A DNA stretch of 49,039 bases from CAWUIO01 sp963922455 (GCA_963922455.1 CAWUIO010000046.1:1-49039), one strand, 5' to 3'. Positions 8,613-18,157 are shown, counted from the first letter of the stretch. Notes: a model not told the origin generated them from the sequence alone. Translations and numbers: made by a program.

Positions 8613-10091
8613 TCAAGAGGAGCATCGTATGGGATTTCCTCGGGTAGCTAATAACTTTTGGGGGCGGTACACAATTTCGCCATTTAGGATCACGGCCTCA
8701 ATACCATCCGAAAATTGATTTGGATTGGCCACCGAAGCGAGGCCTTTAATTTTATGAGGGTCAAACAAGGTCAAATCGGCTATGTAGCCATCCTCAATAG
8801 CCCCTCGGTCTTGCATACAACCGCGCATGAGTTTGGCGGGCAAAGTAGTGATTTTGGCCAATATTTTTTCTAGGCTCATGCCTATGTCCAGTCCGTGGCG
8901 GATGGCGGTAGCAAAACAACCGGCCCCACGCGGATGGTTATTGGCCCTAGGCTCACTCTCAATGCCCCCATCGGAAGCGATAAGGCAAAAATCGGTCTGC
9001 AAAGCCAGGTCTACGGTCTGTTCCATGGGCATTGTGCCGGGTGGAACCGCCACCAAAAGTCCGGGCCGGTTTCGGTAAAGGCGGAAGGTATTTGGGTTGA
9101 GGGTTTCGCCTGAGCCTACCACTTTGAGGTCTTCGTAGCTTATTTTATAGCGTTCTTTCCAGCCCTCGTTAAATCGGGTTGAAGCCAGATAGGTAGCCCA
9201 ATAGCTGTAGGGGTAGACACACGTTGTGATTTCGGTACCGAAGTTATTGGCCGATTGGATCAATTCGAGGGCTTTGGCCATTTGGTAGGTACCTCCGGTG
9301 GAGTGAAGGTGATCAATATGTATCCGGGCCCCTGCTTCCTGGGCCAGGCGAATGGCTTCCTTTACACCTTCCAGTTCGTCGGCCTCAGAAGAGTAGCGTA
9401 AATGCAGAAAGAGGGGGCGGTTGTAACGAGCGGCCAATTTGGCGTACTCTAAGACTTCAGAATAAGGCGTCGGCTGGTACTCTAGGCTATGGCATACCGC
9501 CAAACCACCTTCATCTAAGGCTTTTTCTACCAATTTGACCCGAGTAGCCACTTGGGTGTGTTGGTAACGGATCAGCATGACAAATACCCCAACCCCATAA
9601 TTGGTGTAGTGAGGCCGGGAGTCAAAGCTTTGATGAAAGGTTTGTGGGCTAGCCGCGCCCCCGTGCAATTGTAAGACGGTGGTGAGCCCATCGGCCAGTT
9701 TATATTTTTCAAAAATCTGATAACTTCTTTGGGGGTTGCCCGCATTGTCGGCCAGTACATCAATAAAACCAGGACTCAGGATCTTACCGGAGCCGTCCAG
9801 TTCGGCATCGGCCGGTAAAGGGACATTGCTTACTTTAATACGGTTGTCTTGGCCAATCGCAATGTACTTGGGCACGATGGCCCCTCTGTAAAAGACCTTT
9901 GCATTCCGGATAAGGAGCTTGAAATTCTCTTTAGTAGGCGATGCTATGAGTGAGCCAGGATTAGTGACTAAAGCCGAACCTAGGGTGGCAGACCAACGGA
10001 TAGCCGTTCTCCGGTCTATGTTGGGGTTTGGGATTTTTGAGGAGGAGCTAAACAAATCGCTATACAAGTACTCAAAAAATTGTTGAATCAT
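8613..10091 (-). CDS. D-aminoacylase-like amidohydrolase with altered metal site
   Basis: This 492-residue protein belongs to the amidohydrolase superfamily near N-acyl-D-amino-acid deacylases. The order of conserved elements fits that group: LLIRNAKVFYRG, PGFIDV (about 107-112), PLFLHLR (His 230), IHIDHLHSTGG (His 261/263), IASDGG (Asp 374), the RGAGCFATAIRHG segment and a C-terminal IADLTLFDP. The usual HxH after PGFIDV is replaced by L-A-D (113-115), and the usual GNCG after GxTTV is LHGG, so part of the metal centre and the bridging cysteine are missing. Residues 26-45 (DRRTAIRW then a hydrophobic stretch) look like a weak Tat-type signal, so export is possible. Substrate is unknown; it may be a one-metal enzyme or have a changed function. 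Confidence 0.75.
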   Translation of the reverse strand: MIQQFFEYLYSDLFSSSSKIPNPNIDRRTAIRWSATLGSALVTNPGSLIASPTKENFKLLIRNAKVFYRGAIVPKYIAIGQDNRIKVSNVPLPADAELDGSGKILSPGFIDVLADNAGNPQRSYQIFEKYKLADGLTTVLQLHGGAASPQTFHQSFDSRPHYTNYGVGVFVMLIRYQHTQVATRVKLVEKALDEGGLAVCHSLEYQPTPYSEVLEYAKLAARYNRPLFLHLRYSSEADELEGVKEAIRLAQEAGARIHIDHLHSTGGTYQMAKALELIQSANNFGTEITTCVYPYSYWATYLASTRFNEGWKERYKISYEDLKVVGSGETLNPNTFRLYRNRPGLLVAVPPGTMPMEQTVDLALQTDFCLIASDGGIESEPRANNHPRGAGCFATAIRHGLDIGMSLEKILAKITTLPAKLMRGCMQDRGAIEDGYIADLTLFDPHKIKGLASVANPNQFSDGIEAVILNGEIVYRPQKLLATRGNPIRCSS

Positions 10092-10163
10092 AAAGATACG
10101 AATTTTTGGTTATAGCCCGAGGAATCTTTATTTTTATTTGATTAGGATCTGACACCATTACAT

Positions 10164-11594
10164 ATGTATAGAATAGCCCCCCACTCATTTTTTTTGTGTT
10201 TGCTTTGGCTATGGACACATCCAGGTTTTACCCAAGAATCGGTGATGGATAGTTTAAAGACTGTTTTAGACGGCACCGAAGAGGCAAGCTCTCAAGTAAT
10301 ACTAAACAACGCCCTAGCCCGGGAGTTGAGTGATATTGATAATCAAAAAGCTTTATACCACGCGGGAGAAGCACTTAAGATTGCTCGGGAGATTGATTTT
10401 CCTCAAGGGGAAGCCAGTGCCCTGAGTAATTTAGGGGATATAGCCTATTATCAGGATGCTTACCAAGATGCTATATCTTTTTACCTTCAAGCCTATACCT
10501 TATTTAAGAAAACAGAAGATAAAATTCCTTTGGGTTATACCCTCAACGATTTGGGGCTAACCTATTTTATTTTGAGTGAGTACGATTCGGCCCAAGTTTT
10601 TTTGAAGGAAGCAGAAGTACTTTTCTCTCAAAATAAGGATCTTGATGGTTTGAAAGACACCTATAATTATCTAGGGTCCTCTTATTACTTTCAGGCCGAT
10701 TATGAAACAGCATTAGATTATTACCTTAAATTTTTGAAAGTAAGTGAGTCTATCTCCGACAAAAACTCTACCTTCCTGGCAATAAATAATATTGGTAATA
10801 TCTATAAGAAGCTAGACAACCAAGACAAAGCCCTAACCTACTTTCGTCGGGGCTTACAGATGAGTAAGCAAACCAATAATGAATTGGGCATAGCCCAATC
10901 GCTGACCAATATGGGGGCGGTATATGATGATAAGCAAGCCTACCGGGAATCTTTAAACGCATATGAGGAAGCCCTAGCTATTTTTGAAAAACTGGATGAA
11001 AAAAACTACGGCGCCATCACTTTAAACAATATGGGAGAAGTGCACCGGAAAATGGGAGATCTAGACAAAGCTTTAGAGTATCACCTCCGCTCTATGCGGA
11101 TTCGGGAAGAAATAGAAGATAAAAAAGGGGCTGCTTCCTCCTTGAATAGTATTGGGGTGCTTTATTTAAAAAAGAAAGATGCCAAGCAAGCCCTAATTTA
11201 TCTAAAGAGAGGCTTACGCCAAGCCATCCAAATCGGGGCTAAAGAATTTGAGAAAGAAGCCTATGAAGGAATTTCAGAGGCCTATGCTTTGAGCGACAAT
11301 TTCCAACAAGCCTATAAATTTCATAAGCGCTTTGTGGAGTTGCAAGATTCTCTTCGCCTAAGCAGTAGCGACTTGACAGACGTACTCAATCGTTATGATG
11401 CCAATAAAAGAGAAATGAATTTTCAGATTGCAGAATTACGAAAAGAATTGGAACATTCGCAACAAGCCAATACCCGCTTGACAGGATTTCTCTGGATACT
11501 GGGTATCGTATTCGTCTTATGCTTGGGCTTTTTCTTCTTAAATCGTTACAAAAAAACACAAATTACGGCCAAAGTAAGTAGCGATCCTACCTGA
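10164..11594 (+). CDS. TPR-repeat membrane protein without an output domain
   Basis: This 476-residue protein has an N-terminal signal peptide (cleavage near FTQ-ES), then about eight tetratricopeptide repeats (from about 60 to 395; for example ALSNLGDIAYYQDAYQDAI and TLNNMGEVHRKMGDLDKAL), a coiled coil (about 410-440) and one transmembrane helix (FLWILGIVFVLCLGFFFL), ending 15-20 residues later in the cytoplasm. Bacteroidota proteins with this arrangement usually continue into a histidine kinase or LuxR-type domain. Here the frame stops after NRYKKTQ...SDPT, so there is no output domain. It may act through a partner protein or be a shortened sensor. Mfd starts 120 bases downstream from its own promoter. 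Confidence 0.8.
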   Translation: MYRIAPHSFFLCLLWLWTHPGFTQESVMDSLKTVLDGTEEASSQVILNNALARELSDIDNQKALYHAGEALKIAREIDFPQGEASALSNLGDIAYYQDAYQDAISFYLQAYTLFKKTEDKIPLGYTLNDLGLTYFILSEYDSAQVFLKEAEVLFSQNKDLDGLKDTYNYLGSSYYFQADYETALDYYLKFLKVSESISDKNSTFLAINNIGNIYKKLDNQDKALTYFRRGLQMSKQTNNELGIAQSLTNMGAVYDDKQAYRESLNAYEEALAIFEKLDEKNYGAITLNNMGEVHRKMGDLDKALEYHLRSMRIREEIEDKKGAASSLNSIGVLYLKKKDAKQALIYLKRGLRQAIQIGAKEFEKEAYEGISEAYALSDNFQQAYKFHKRFVELQDSLRLSSSDLTDVLNRYDANKREMNFQIAELRKELEHSQQANTRLTGFLWILGIVFVLCLGFFFLNRYKKTQITAKVSSDPT

Positions 11595-11644
11595 TAAATT
11601 GCTTCCTTACTTGGCATGTGCCTAGGGGATATGGACGGAATAGC

Positions 11645-11652
11645 TATATTTG
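11645..11652 (+). promoter_or_regulatory. Bacteroidota-type promoter before mfd (TATATTTG)
   Basis: TATATTTG is an exact TAnnTTTG match 62 bases before the GTG start of mfd. A leader of about 55 bases would result. Confidence 0.5.
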
Positions 11653-11714
11653 CCCCTGATTAGATTTTTGGGGCATTTCCCTGAGTAGAATGCCCTTCAC
11701 TTGTCGAAAAGTTT

Positions 11715-14700
11715 GTGAATAGTCGAGACTTTGTTCAAATATATCAGCTAGACCCCTATTGTAGGATTGTGCAAGAATATCTTATGCTTGAGCATAAGCG
11801 ACTGCACCTCAAAGGTCTCGTAGGAAGTTTGGATGCTGTGATGGCATCGGGCCTTATACAAAACCTAAAAGAGAAACAGCCTTCGGCCATCCATTTATTT
11901 ATTTTACACGAGCGGGAAGAGGCGGCCTATTTTCAGCAAGACTTACAAAACTTACTCCCCGAAGAAGATATCCTTTTATTCCCTATTTCTTACAAGCGGC
12001 CTTATGAGTTTGATGAAACCGAAAATGCCAATGTTTTACAAAGGGCGGAGGTGCTCAACCTCATAAACCAAAGCTACTCGAAGGAGCAAGGCCAGATCAT
12101 ACTGGTAAGTTACCCCGATGCTTTAGTAGAAAAAGTGATCAATAAGAAGTCTTTACTAGAAAACACCTTCACGATACGAGTCGGGGATAATTTAAGTCTA
12201 GACTTTTTGCACGAAGTGCTTGTAGAGTACGACTTTGAAAAAACAGATTTTGTCTACGAGGCTGGTCAATTTGCCCAAAGAGGGGGTATTTTGGATGTGT
12301 TCTCCTATTCAAATGATTTGCCCTATCGCTTGGAGTTTTTTGGAGATGAGATAGAGAGTATTCGGGTTTTTGACCCAGATAGCCAGCTGTCCAAAGAAAA
12401 GCTAACGTTTATTTCTTTGATTCCTAATGTGCAGACCCGTTTGGTACAAGAAGTAAGGGAATCTTTTTTGAACTTTATTCCCGATCACACCAAGATTTGG
12501 GTAAAAGATGTTGAGTTTTGCTTGGAGGTGGTAGATAAGTATTTCCAAAAGATATCTTCTGAGTTTGAAAAGCTACAAAAGAGTAGTGGGAATGCCCCCA
12601 TAATTCAGGAGCCAGAAGATCTGTTTTTAGCACCCTCCACTTTTCGGAAAGAACTATTAGGGTTTACAACCTTAGAATTTGGCAAGCGATTTTTGTTGGA
12701 TTCTCAACATACCGTAAATTTTGACGCGCGGCCCCAACCTTCCTTTAATAAGAATTTTGATCTACTCGTTGATAACCTCAATGAAAACCAAAGCCACGGG
12801 ATTCAAAACCTCATTGCCGTCGAGTCTTTTAAGCAAGCGGAGCGTTTACGGACCATATTTGCCGAATTGGACCCCACTTTGGATTTCCAAGCTTTAAATA
12901 TCTCTCTAAGAGAAGGCTTTATTGATCAAAATCAAAAAATTGCCTGCTACACAGATCATCAGATATTTGAACGTTTTCACCGATATAAAGCCAAAGAACG
13001 CTATACCCGTTCCAAGGCCATGACCTTGAAAGAGCTACAAGCGCTCAAACCAGGAGACTATGTAACGCACATAGATTATGGGATTGGGCGGTTTGCCGGC
13101 TTGGAAAAGGTAGAAGTAAACGGTAAAAGGCAGGAAGCGGTGCGATTGGTTTACCGCGATGATGATTTACTTTATATTAATGTGCATTCCCTTCATAAAA
13201 TTACCCGGTTTTCTGGGAAAGACGGGCAGGTACCGAGTATAAGTAAATTAGGATCTGCCGAGTGGGAGACCAAGAAGAAAAGAGTAAAACGCCGAGTACA
13301 AGATATTGCCGAGGATTTAATTGCATTATACGCAAAACGTAAATCGGCTCCTGGCTTTGCTTTTAGCCGGGACAGTTACCTTCAAGTTGAGCTGGAATCT
13401 TCCTTTTTGTACGAGGATACTCCAGACCAAGCCAAGGTCACTACTCATATCAAGGAAGATATGGAACAACCCCACCCGATGGATCGCTTGGTGTGTGGAG
13501 ATGTAGGATTTGGTAAGACCGAGGTGGCCATCCGGGCGGCTTTCAAAGCGGTGACCGATAGTAAACAAGTAGCCGTTTTAGTGCCGACAACCTTATTGGC
13601 CATGCAGCATTTCCGCACGTTTTCCGAACGCTTGCAGAATTTTCCTTGCAAGGTAGAATATATCAGCCGTTTCCGTACGGCGGCCGAAGTGAGAGCCACG
13701 CTAAAACGGGTGGCCAGTGGTGAAACAGATATTCTGATCGGTACGCACCGGATCGTTGGGAAGGATGTAAAGTTTAAAGATTTAGGTTTACTCATCATTG
13801 ATGAGGAGCAAAAGTTTGGAGTAAAGACCAAAGAAAAACTCAAGGAAATGCGGGTAAACGTTGATGTTTTGACACTCACGGCCACGCCTATACCCCGAAC
13901 CTTGCACTTTTCCTTAATGGGGGCACGAGATCTCTCGATTATTGCGACCCCTCCACCCAATCGTCAACCGGTCACTACCGAATTGCATACCTTCAATGAA
14001 GGCATCATTCGGGATGCTATTCGAAGAGAGTTAGACCGGGGAGGACAAGTTTATTTTGTACATAATAGAGTGGGTGATATTGAGTCGATTGCTAATATCA
14101 TCCTGAAGCTCATACCCGATGCCCGTATCGGAGTAGCCCATGGGCAAATGGAAGGACCTCGGCTCGAGAAAATCATGATGAAATTTATTGAGGGAGACTT
14201 TGATATACTGGTATCCACCAACATCATAGAATCAGGGCTGGATATCGCTAATGCCAATACGATCATTATTAACATGGCGCATGCATTTGGCCTGGCCGAT
14301 CTGCATCAAATGAGAGGGCGCGTGGGAAGGTCCAACCGGAAGGCCTATTGTTACTTACTGGCCCCAGCCGCCACGCTTCTCAATCCAGACTCCCGGAAAC
14401 GCTTGAGTGCTCTGGAAGAATTTTCCGATTTAGGCGATGGGTTTAAAGTGTCTATGCGGGATATGGATATCCGGGGGGCCGGAAATCTTTTAGGGGCCGA
14501 ACAAAGCGGGTTTGTGAATGACCTGGGTTTTGAGACTTATCACAAAATCTTAGATGATGCGATACGGGAATTAAAGGAAACCAAGTTTCGTGATTTGTTC
14601 AAGAATGAGCTGGATGCCCAAACTTTTCACCAGGACTGTACCATCGAGACCGACCTACAAATTCTAATTCCAGAGGCCTACGTTCAAAATATTTCCGAAA

Positions 14701-15080
14701 GGTTAAAATTGTATTCTGACTTAGACAACATTAAAGATTCGACATCGTTAAAAAACTTTGAAGATGCATTGATTGATCGGTTTGGCCCTCTCCCTCAAGA
14801 AGTTGAGGATTTGATTAAGACGGTTGAGCTGCGTTGGGTGGCCGAGAGCATAGGTTTTGAGAAGCTAAGCTTAAAAAGCGGCAAAATGAAAGGTTATTTT
14901 ATCTCTGGGGATGCATCTTATTTCAATTCTGAGCGATTTAGCCAGGTTATTGCTTATACTCAGGAGCGTCCTCGGGATACCCGTTTGAAGGAAGTGAATA
15001 ATAAGCCCATGATTGTTTTTTCGGAAGTTGGAGATATTCAAAGGGCTATCAAAATACTAAGTGAATTAAATCAACGTTAA
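11715..15080 (+). CDS. mfd: Transcription-repair coupling factor Mfd
   Basis: Mfd is an ATP-dependent translocase that removes RNA polymerase stalled at DNA damage and recruits UvrA. The length of 1121 residues is normal. The order of domains is a UvrB-like N-terminal region (EAGQFAQRGGILDVFSY near residue 190), the RNA-polymerase-interacting CarD-like domain (LKPGDYVTHIDYGIGRFAGL near 440), a superfamily 2 helicase core with Walker A CGDVGFGKTE (about 593) and a DEEQ box (about 694), TATPIPRTLH, the STNIIESGLD and QMRGRVGRS motifs, and the C-terminal UvrA-binding region. The start is GTG at 11715; no upstream ATG is in frame. The downstream gene gldJ is 94 bases away. Confidence 0.97.
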   Translation: MNSRDFVQIYQLDPYCRIVQEYLMLEHKRLHLKGLVGSLDAVMASGLIQNLKEKQPSAIHLFILHEREEAAYFQQDLQNLLPEEDILLFPISYKRPYEFDETENANVLQRAEVLNLINQSYSKEQGQIILVSYPDALVEKVINKKSLLENTFTIRVGDNLSLDFLHEVLVEYDFEKTDFVYEAGQFAQRGGILDVFSYSNDLPYRLEFFGDEIESIRVFDPDSQLSKEKLTFISLIPNVQTRLVQEVRESFLNFIPDHTKIWVKDVEFCLEVVDKYFQKISSEFEKLQKSSGNAPIIQEPEDLFLAPSTFRKELLGFTTLEFGKRFLLDSQHTVNFDARPQPSFNKNFDLLVDNLNENQSHGIQNLIAVESFKQAERLRTIFAELDPTLDFQALNISLREGFIDQNQKIACYTDHQIFERFHRYKAKERYTRSKAMTLKELQALKPGDYVTHIDYGIGRFAGLEKVEVNGKRQEAVRLVYRDDDLLYINVHSLHKITRFSGKDGQVPSISKLGSAEWETKKKRVKRRVQDIAEDLIALYAKRKSAPGFAFSRDSYLQVELESSFLYEDTPDQAKVTTHIKEDMEQPHPMDRLVCGDVGFGKTEVAIRAAFKAVTDSKQVAVLVPTTLLAMQHFRTFSERLQNFPCKVEYISRFRTAAEVRATLKRVASGETDILIGTHRIVGKDVKFKDLGLLIIDEEQKFGVKTKEKLKEMRVNVDVLTLTATPIPRTLHFSLMGARDLSIIATPPPNRQPVTTELHTFNEGIIRDAIRRELDRGGQVYFVHNRVGDIESIANIILKLIPDARIGVAHGQMEGPRLEKIMMKFIEGDFDILVSTNIIESGLDIANANTIIINMAHAFGLADLHQMRGRVGRSNRKAYCYLLAPAATLLNPDSRKRLSALEEFSDLGDGFKVSMRDMDIRGAGNLLGAEQSGFVNDLGFETYHKILDDAIRELKETKFRDLFKNELDAQTFHQDCTIETDLQILIPEAYVQNISERLKLYSDLDNIKDSTSLKNFEDALIDRFGPLPQEVEDLIKTVELRWVAESIGFEKLSLKSGKMKGYFISGDASYFNSERFSQVIAYTQERPRDTRLKEVNNKPMIVFSEVGDIQRAIKILSELNQR

Positions 15081-15137
15081 AAAAGTATCTGAATAAAGTG
15101 CTATTGGCGGGCTACTGCCTTTATCAATAAAAATCCC

Positions 15138-15145
15138 TATCATTG
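15138..15145 (+). promoter_or_regulatory. Possible promoter before gldJ (TATCATTG, one mismatch)
   Basis: TATCATTG differs from TAnnTTTG at one position and lies 29 bases before the ATG of gldJ, the usual spacing in this window. Confidence 0.35.
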
Positions 15146-15174
15146 TAAATAGAGTTCAATTAATTAAACAGGTC

Positions 15175-16575
15175 ATGAATAAGCGTATTTTTATTACCAA
15201 AATGCTAAGCGTTTGCGCGTTACTTGCGACCTTATTGCCTTCTTGCGGACGGAATAGCAACGTTCTTCAAAACAGTAAGAACGTTAGTGACCGCGGGCAG
15301 CGCAGTATGGTAACCGGAGTGACTTACAACGATGAAGACGATCAGGAAAATAGTATGATCGTGAGCGACTATGAAGGTCAACCCGATGCTCCCAACCTTG
15401 TATTTATTGAAGGGGGACGTATGGTAATGGGTTCTCAAGAAGAAGATATCTTATATACCCGAGATAATGTGGAGCGCACCGTAAGTATCCAGTCTTTCTT
15501 TATGGATCAAACGGAAATTGCGAATATCCACTGGTTGGAATTTATGAGCTATTACGAAAAGCCTGATAATGCAGACCGTCTCCCCGAGGGTGTGGATTTG
15601 GAAACATTTCGTAGAGAGGTATTACTTCCCGATACTACAGTTTGGGCCAGTGAGCTAGCCTACAACGATTCGTATGTTGCCAACTATTTACGATACCCTG
15701 GGTTCCGCTTCTTCCCGGTAGTTGGAGTTTCTTGGGTACAGGCAAATGAGTTTTGTAAGTGGCGTACTACGATCGTCAATGAAAATCTAGCTAGAGAAGC
15801 AGAAAAAAGTGGCTTGGTTGAGTCTTTACCAGATTTTGCCAGCGGAGAAAAAATTCCTTTGGAAACTGGGTTTGTCGTTCCCGATTATCGTCTTCCTACC
15901 GAAGCAGAATGGGAATATGCGGCCAAAGCCTTGGTGGGGACTCAATATAATGATGAAAACCAAACCAATGGCCGGATCTATCCTTGGGATGGGCACGCCG
16001 TACGTAACCCTTACCCTTCCGAAAGTTATGAAATGGGTCATATGATGGCCAACTTTAAGCGGGGCCGAGGTGACTATGCAGGTATCGCCGGTAAGTTGAA
16101 TGATGGAGCCTTGATCACCGAATATATCTTCGCGTACCCTCCGAATGATTACGGACTGTACAATATGGCTGGAAATGTGAGTGAGTGGGTACAAGATGTT
16201 TACCGTCCTACGGCTTACGAAGACTTTAGTGATTTGAACCCCATTCGCCGGCAACGCTTGACCGACGATAAATTAACCGCCGATACTACTAAATCGGTTT
16301 ACCTTGACCCGGCAATCCCAACCCCGGCCAATAATGGTAAAAACCCGTATAACCCAGGGGTTAACCCGAATGATCCGAGCAGCATTGTCCGCTTGAACTC
16401 TTTGGTTACGGACCGAGTACGTGTGTACAAAGGGGGGTCTTGGAAAGATGTGGCTTACTGGATGTCTCCTGGTACGCGTCGTTTCTTAGATATGAATGAA
16501 AGCCGTGCTTACATCGGGTTCCGATGTGCGATGATTATGGCCGGTGAGCGAGATGGTGAAAACCGACGCAGATAG
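15175..16575 (+). CDS. gldJ: GldJ-like gliding-motility lipoprotein (SUMF1/FGE-sulfatase fold)
   Basis: This 466-residue protein has a lipoprotein signal (LLPSC, Cys near 24) and a formylglycine-generating-enzyme-like fold. Known hallmarks are PNLVFIEGGRMVMGSQEEDI, FMDQTEIANIHWLEF, LPDTTVWASELAYNDSYV, FPVVGVSWVQANEFCKWR, LPTEAEWEYAAK and the end RVYKGGSWKD...RRFLDMNESRAYIGFRC. The PDTTVW...LAYN...YLRYPGF stretch matches GldJ better than GldK. In Flavobacterium GldJ is an outer-membrane lipoprotein needed for gliding and for stability of the type IX secretion machinery; that role here is inferred. A strong terminator follows. The gene stands alone, not next to other gld genes. Confidence 0.85.
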   Translation: MNKRIFITKMLSVCALLATLLPSCGRNSNVLQNSKNVSDRGQRSMVTGVTYNDEDDQENSMIVSDYEGQPDAPNLVFIEGGRMVMGSQEEDILYTRDNVERTVSIQSFFMDQTEIANIHWLEFMSYYEKPDNADRLPEGVDLETFRREVLLPDTTVWASELAYNDSYVANYLRYPGFRFFPVVGVSWVQANEFCKWRTTIVNENLAREAEKSGLVESLPDFASGEKIPLETGFVVPDYRLPTEAEWEYAAKALVGTQYNDENQTNGRIYPWDGHAVRNPYPSESYEMGHMMANFKRGRGDYAGIAGKLNDGALITEYIFAYPPNDYGLYNMAGNVSEWVQDVYRPTAYEDFSDLNPIRRQRLTDDKLTADTTKSVYLDPAIPTPANNGKNPYNPGVNPNDPSSIVRLNSLVTDRVRVYKGGSWKDVAYWMSPGTRRFLDMNESRAYIGFRCAMIMAGERDGENRRR

Positions 16576-16606
16576 TTTTTAATTAAGAGTACGCTATACT
16601 ATATAC

Positions 16607-16637
16607 ACCGGAGGAGCTAAGCTTCTCCGGTTTTTTT
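16607..16637 (+). terminator. Rho-independent terminator of gldJ
   Basis: ACCGGAGGAGC and GCTTCTCCGGT form an 11-bp stem (16607-16617 with 16621-16631, one G-T pair) around a 3-base loop, followed at once by a run of T to 16637. It ends gldJ just before the convergent comF gene. Confidence 0.9.
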
Positions 16638-17328
16638 ATTTCCCTACAGCTATGGCCGCAATACTCACTTCTGTGCCGTTTACCGATTGTATTGCCCGGA
16701 TACAGGCTTCCAAGGTCGATCCGGTAGTCACTACATCATCTACCAACAAAACGTGCTTCTTTAGGATATGCTGGGGGGTGGCTACTTCAAATACCCCAGC
16801 TACATTTTCCCAGCGTTCGAGCTTGCCCTTGGCGGTTTGCGTTGTGGTAGCTTTTACCCGTCTCAAGGCATGCGGGTAATATGGGAGTTTCAAAATTTCG
16901 GCAAGCCCCTCGGCAAAGCATGCACTCTGATTATACCCCCGGCTCCGCAACTTACTGGGGTGCAAAGGTACGGGTACAAGGCAATCAAAAGACTGCCCCA
17001 GCCCAGAGTCGGAAAGTTCTTGGGCATACCAGCGGCCCAGGAGCACGCCCAATTGTGGGTTTTGCCCGTATTTTAAGGATTGTAGTATCTTTTGTACCCC
17101 ACTGTGCTTTGTATATTTCAAATAAGCCATCGCGTGTTTAAGAGAAACCCGGCTTCCCAGGCGTTCTTGGAGTTCATTATTTGGATAAACATGCAGTTGG
17201 GTGGTAGGGAAATTGTGCTGGCATTGGGTACATATTTGCTCTTCGCCCCGTACCAAAATGCCCTGACAGGCAACACAAGTATTGGGAAATAGCAATGACC
17301 AAAAATCAGTGACATAGGTTTTAAACAT
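16636..17328 (-). CDS. comF: ComF-family phosphoribosyltransferase-like protein
   Basis: ComF proteins assist DNA uptake during natural transformation in competent bacteria, though many homologues have unproven roles. The chosen start gives MFKTYVTDFWSLLFPNTC, the typical beginning; an in-frame ATG at 17400 would add 24 residues of no family character. A four-cysteine zinc-ribbon (CVAC...CTQC) is followed by a phosphoribosyltransferase domain with CLVPVPLHPSKLRSRGYNQ, QTAKGKLERWENV and the PRPP-binding loop VLLVDDVVTTGST. It converges with gldJ across a terminator and is divergent from the PyrR-like gene at 17623, with repeat D between. Confidence 0.88.
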   Translation of the reverse strand: MFKTYVTDFWSLLFPNTCVACQGILVRGEEQICTQCQHNFPTTQLHVYPNNELQERLGSRVSLKHAMAYLKYTKHSGVQKILQSLKYGQNPQLGVLLGRWYAQELSDSGLGQSFDCLVPVPLHPSKLRSRGYNQSACFAEGLAEILKLPYYPHALRRVKATTTQTAKGKLERWENVAGVFEVATPQHILKKHVLLVDDVVTTGSTLEACIRAIQSVNGTEVSIAAIAVGK

Positions 17329-17418
17329 ACCGCTAGAAGAAGATGCCCCAAACTCCGAATATAAAAAGATTTTCTTTAAATTGAATTTGGATACTAACAA
17401 AGGAGCAGGAATGAACTA

Positions 17419-17550
17419 GGCTTAGGGATGGAGCGGCCTGTTTGAGCCCGCCGCAGGATGACGGGTAGGCCGGCGAGTAGCGAGAGCCCGACCCGCGCCG
17501 GTAGCCTACTTATACGGAGGCACCTTCTTTCTTGGGCGCGGGTAAGCCCC
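17419..17550 (+). repeat. Structured intergenic repeat, copy D
   Basis: This is the only copy lying between divergent genes (comF minus, PRTase plus), where promoters would be expected. The closing stem is GGCTTA/TAAGCC (6 bp). The internal stem is a perfect 9-bp ACCCGCGCC (17491-17499) with GGCGCGGGT (17535-17543), with a 35-base loop. It has the second scaffold subtype (GAGCCCGCCGC...GGCCGGCGAG). Confidence 0.92.
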
Positions 17551-17622
17551 TTTTCTTATTCTTATTGAGGAGTGGCAGAGAATGCCCGGCTAAGATAATG
17601 TGGCTAATCGAATAGAAAAATT

Positions 17623-18132
17623 ATGGAACATACGGATGAAAAACGGATACTAAACCAAGAGCAAATCAATCAGAAAATACGCCGGATTGCGTATCAGATC
17701 TACGAAAATAATGCGGAAGAACCCGCTTTATTTTTGGCGGGTATCCAAGGAAGTGGCTACCAAGTTGCCCATCTTTTGAAGCGTGAGCTAGAAGCTATTT
17801 TAAAGATACCGATTCAATTAATCCAAGTAAGCCTGGATAAGGACCGGCCTATCCAAAGTGAAGTTAGCCTAGATCAGGATATTTCTCAACTGGAAAGTCC
17901 CACGGTAATTGTGGTAGATGATGTACTGCACACGGGGCGGACACTTTCATACAGTTTGAAGCCATTTCTGACGATCCGGGTCAAAAAGTTGCAAACGGTG
18001 GTTTTGGTGGATAGACAATATCGGCAATTCCCGGTAGCGGCCGACTATGTGGGTTTTCAAATGTCTACCACCCCGCAAGAAAGGGTAGAAGTCTTCTTAG
18101 AACCGGGCAAAGTGGGGGTATATTTGTCTTAA
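17623..18132 (+). CDS. Type I phosphoribosyltransferase, PyrR-like
   Basis: This is a 169-residue phosphoribosyltransferase. The PRPP-binding loop VVDDVLHTGRTL and the N-terminal LNQEQINQKIRRIAYQIYE plus LFLAGIQGSGYQVA resemble PyrR, the pyrimidine regulator/uracil PRTase, and the closely related xanthine/hypoxanthine PRTases. The usual PyrR signature after the PRPP loop is only partly kept (VVLVDRQYRQFPVAADYVGF). No pyr genes lie nearby, so a regulatory role is not supported by context; a salvage enzyme is equally possible. Confidence 0.75.
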   Translation: MEHTDEKRILNQEQINQKIRRIAYQIYENNAEEPALFLAGIQGSGYQVAHLLKRELEAILKIPIQLIQVSLDKDRPIQSEVSLDQDISQLESPTVIVVDDVLHTGRTLSYSLKPFLTIRVKKLQTVVLVDRQYRQFPVAADYVGFQMSTTPQERVEVFLEPGKVGVYLS

Positions 18133-18157
18133 ACGATGAGAGGGCAAGGGCTTGAGC

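Noticed and set aside
15175..16575. Calling the SUMF1-type protein a formylglycine-generating enzyme
   Set aside because: It is a lipoprotein with GldJ-type sequence blocks (PDTTVW, LAYNDSYV, YLRYPGF); the catalytic cysteine pair of true sulfatase-activating enzymes was not seen.
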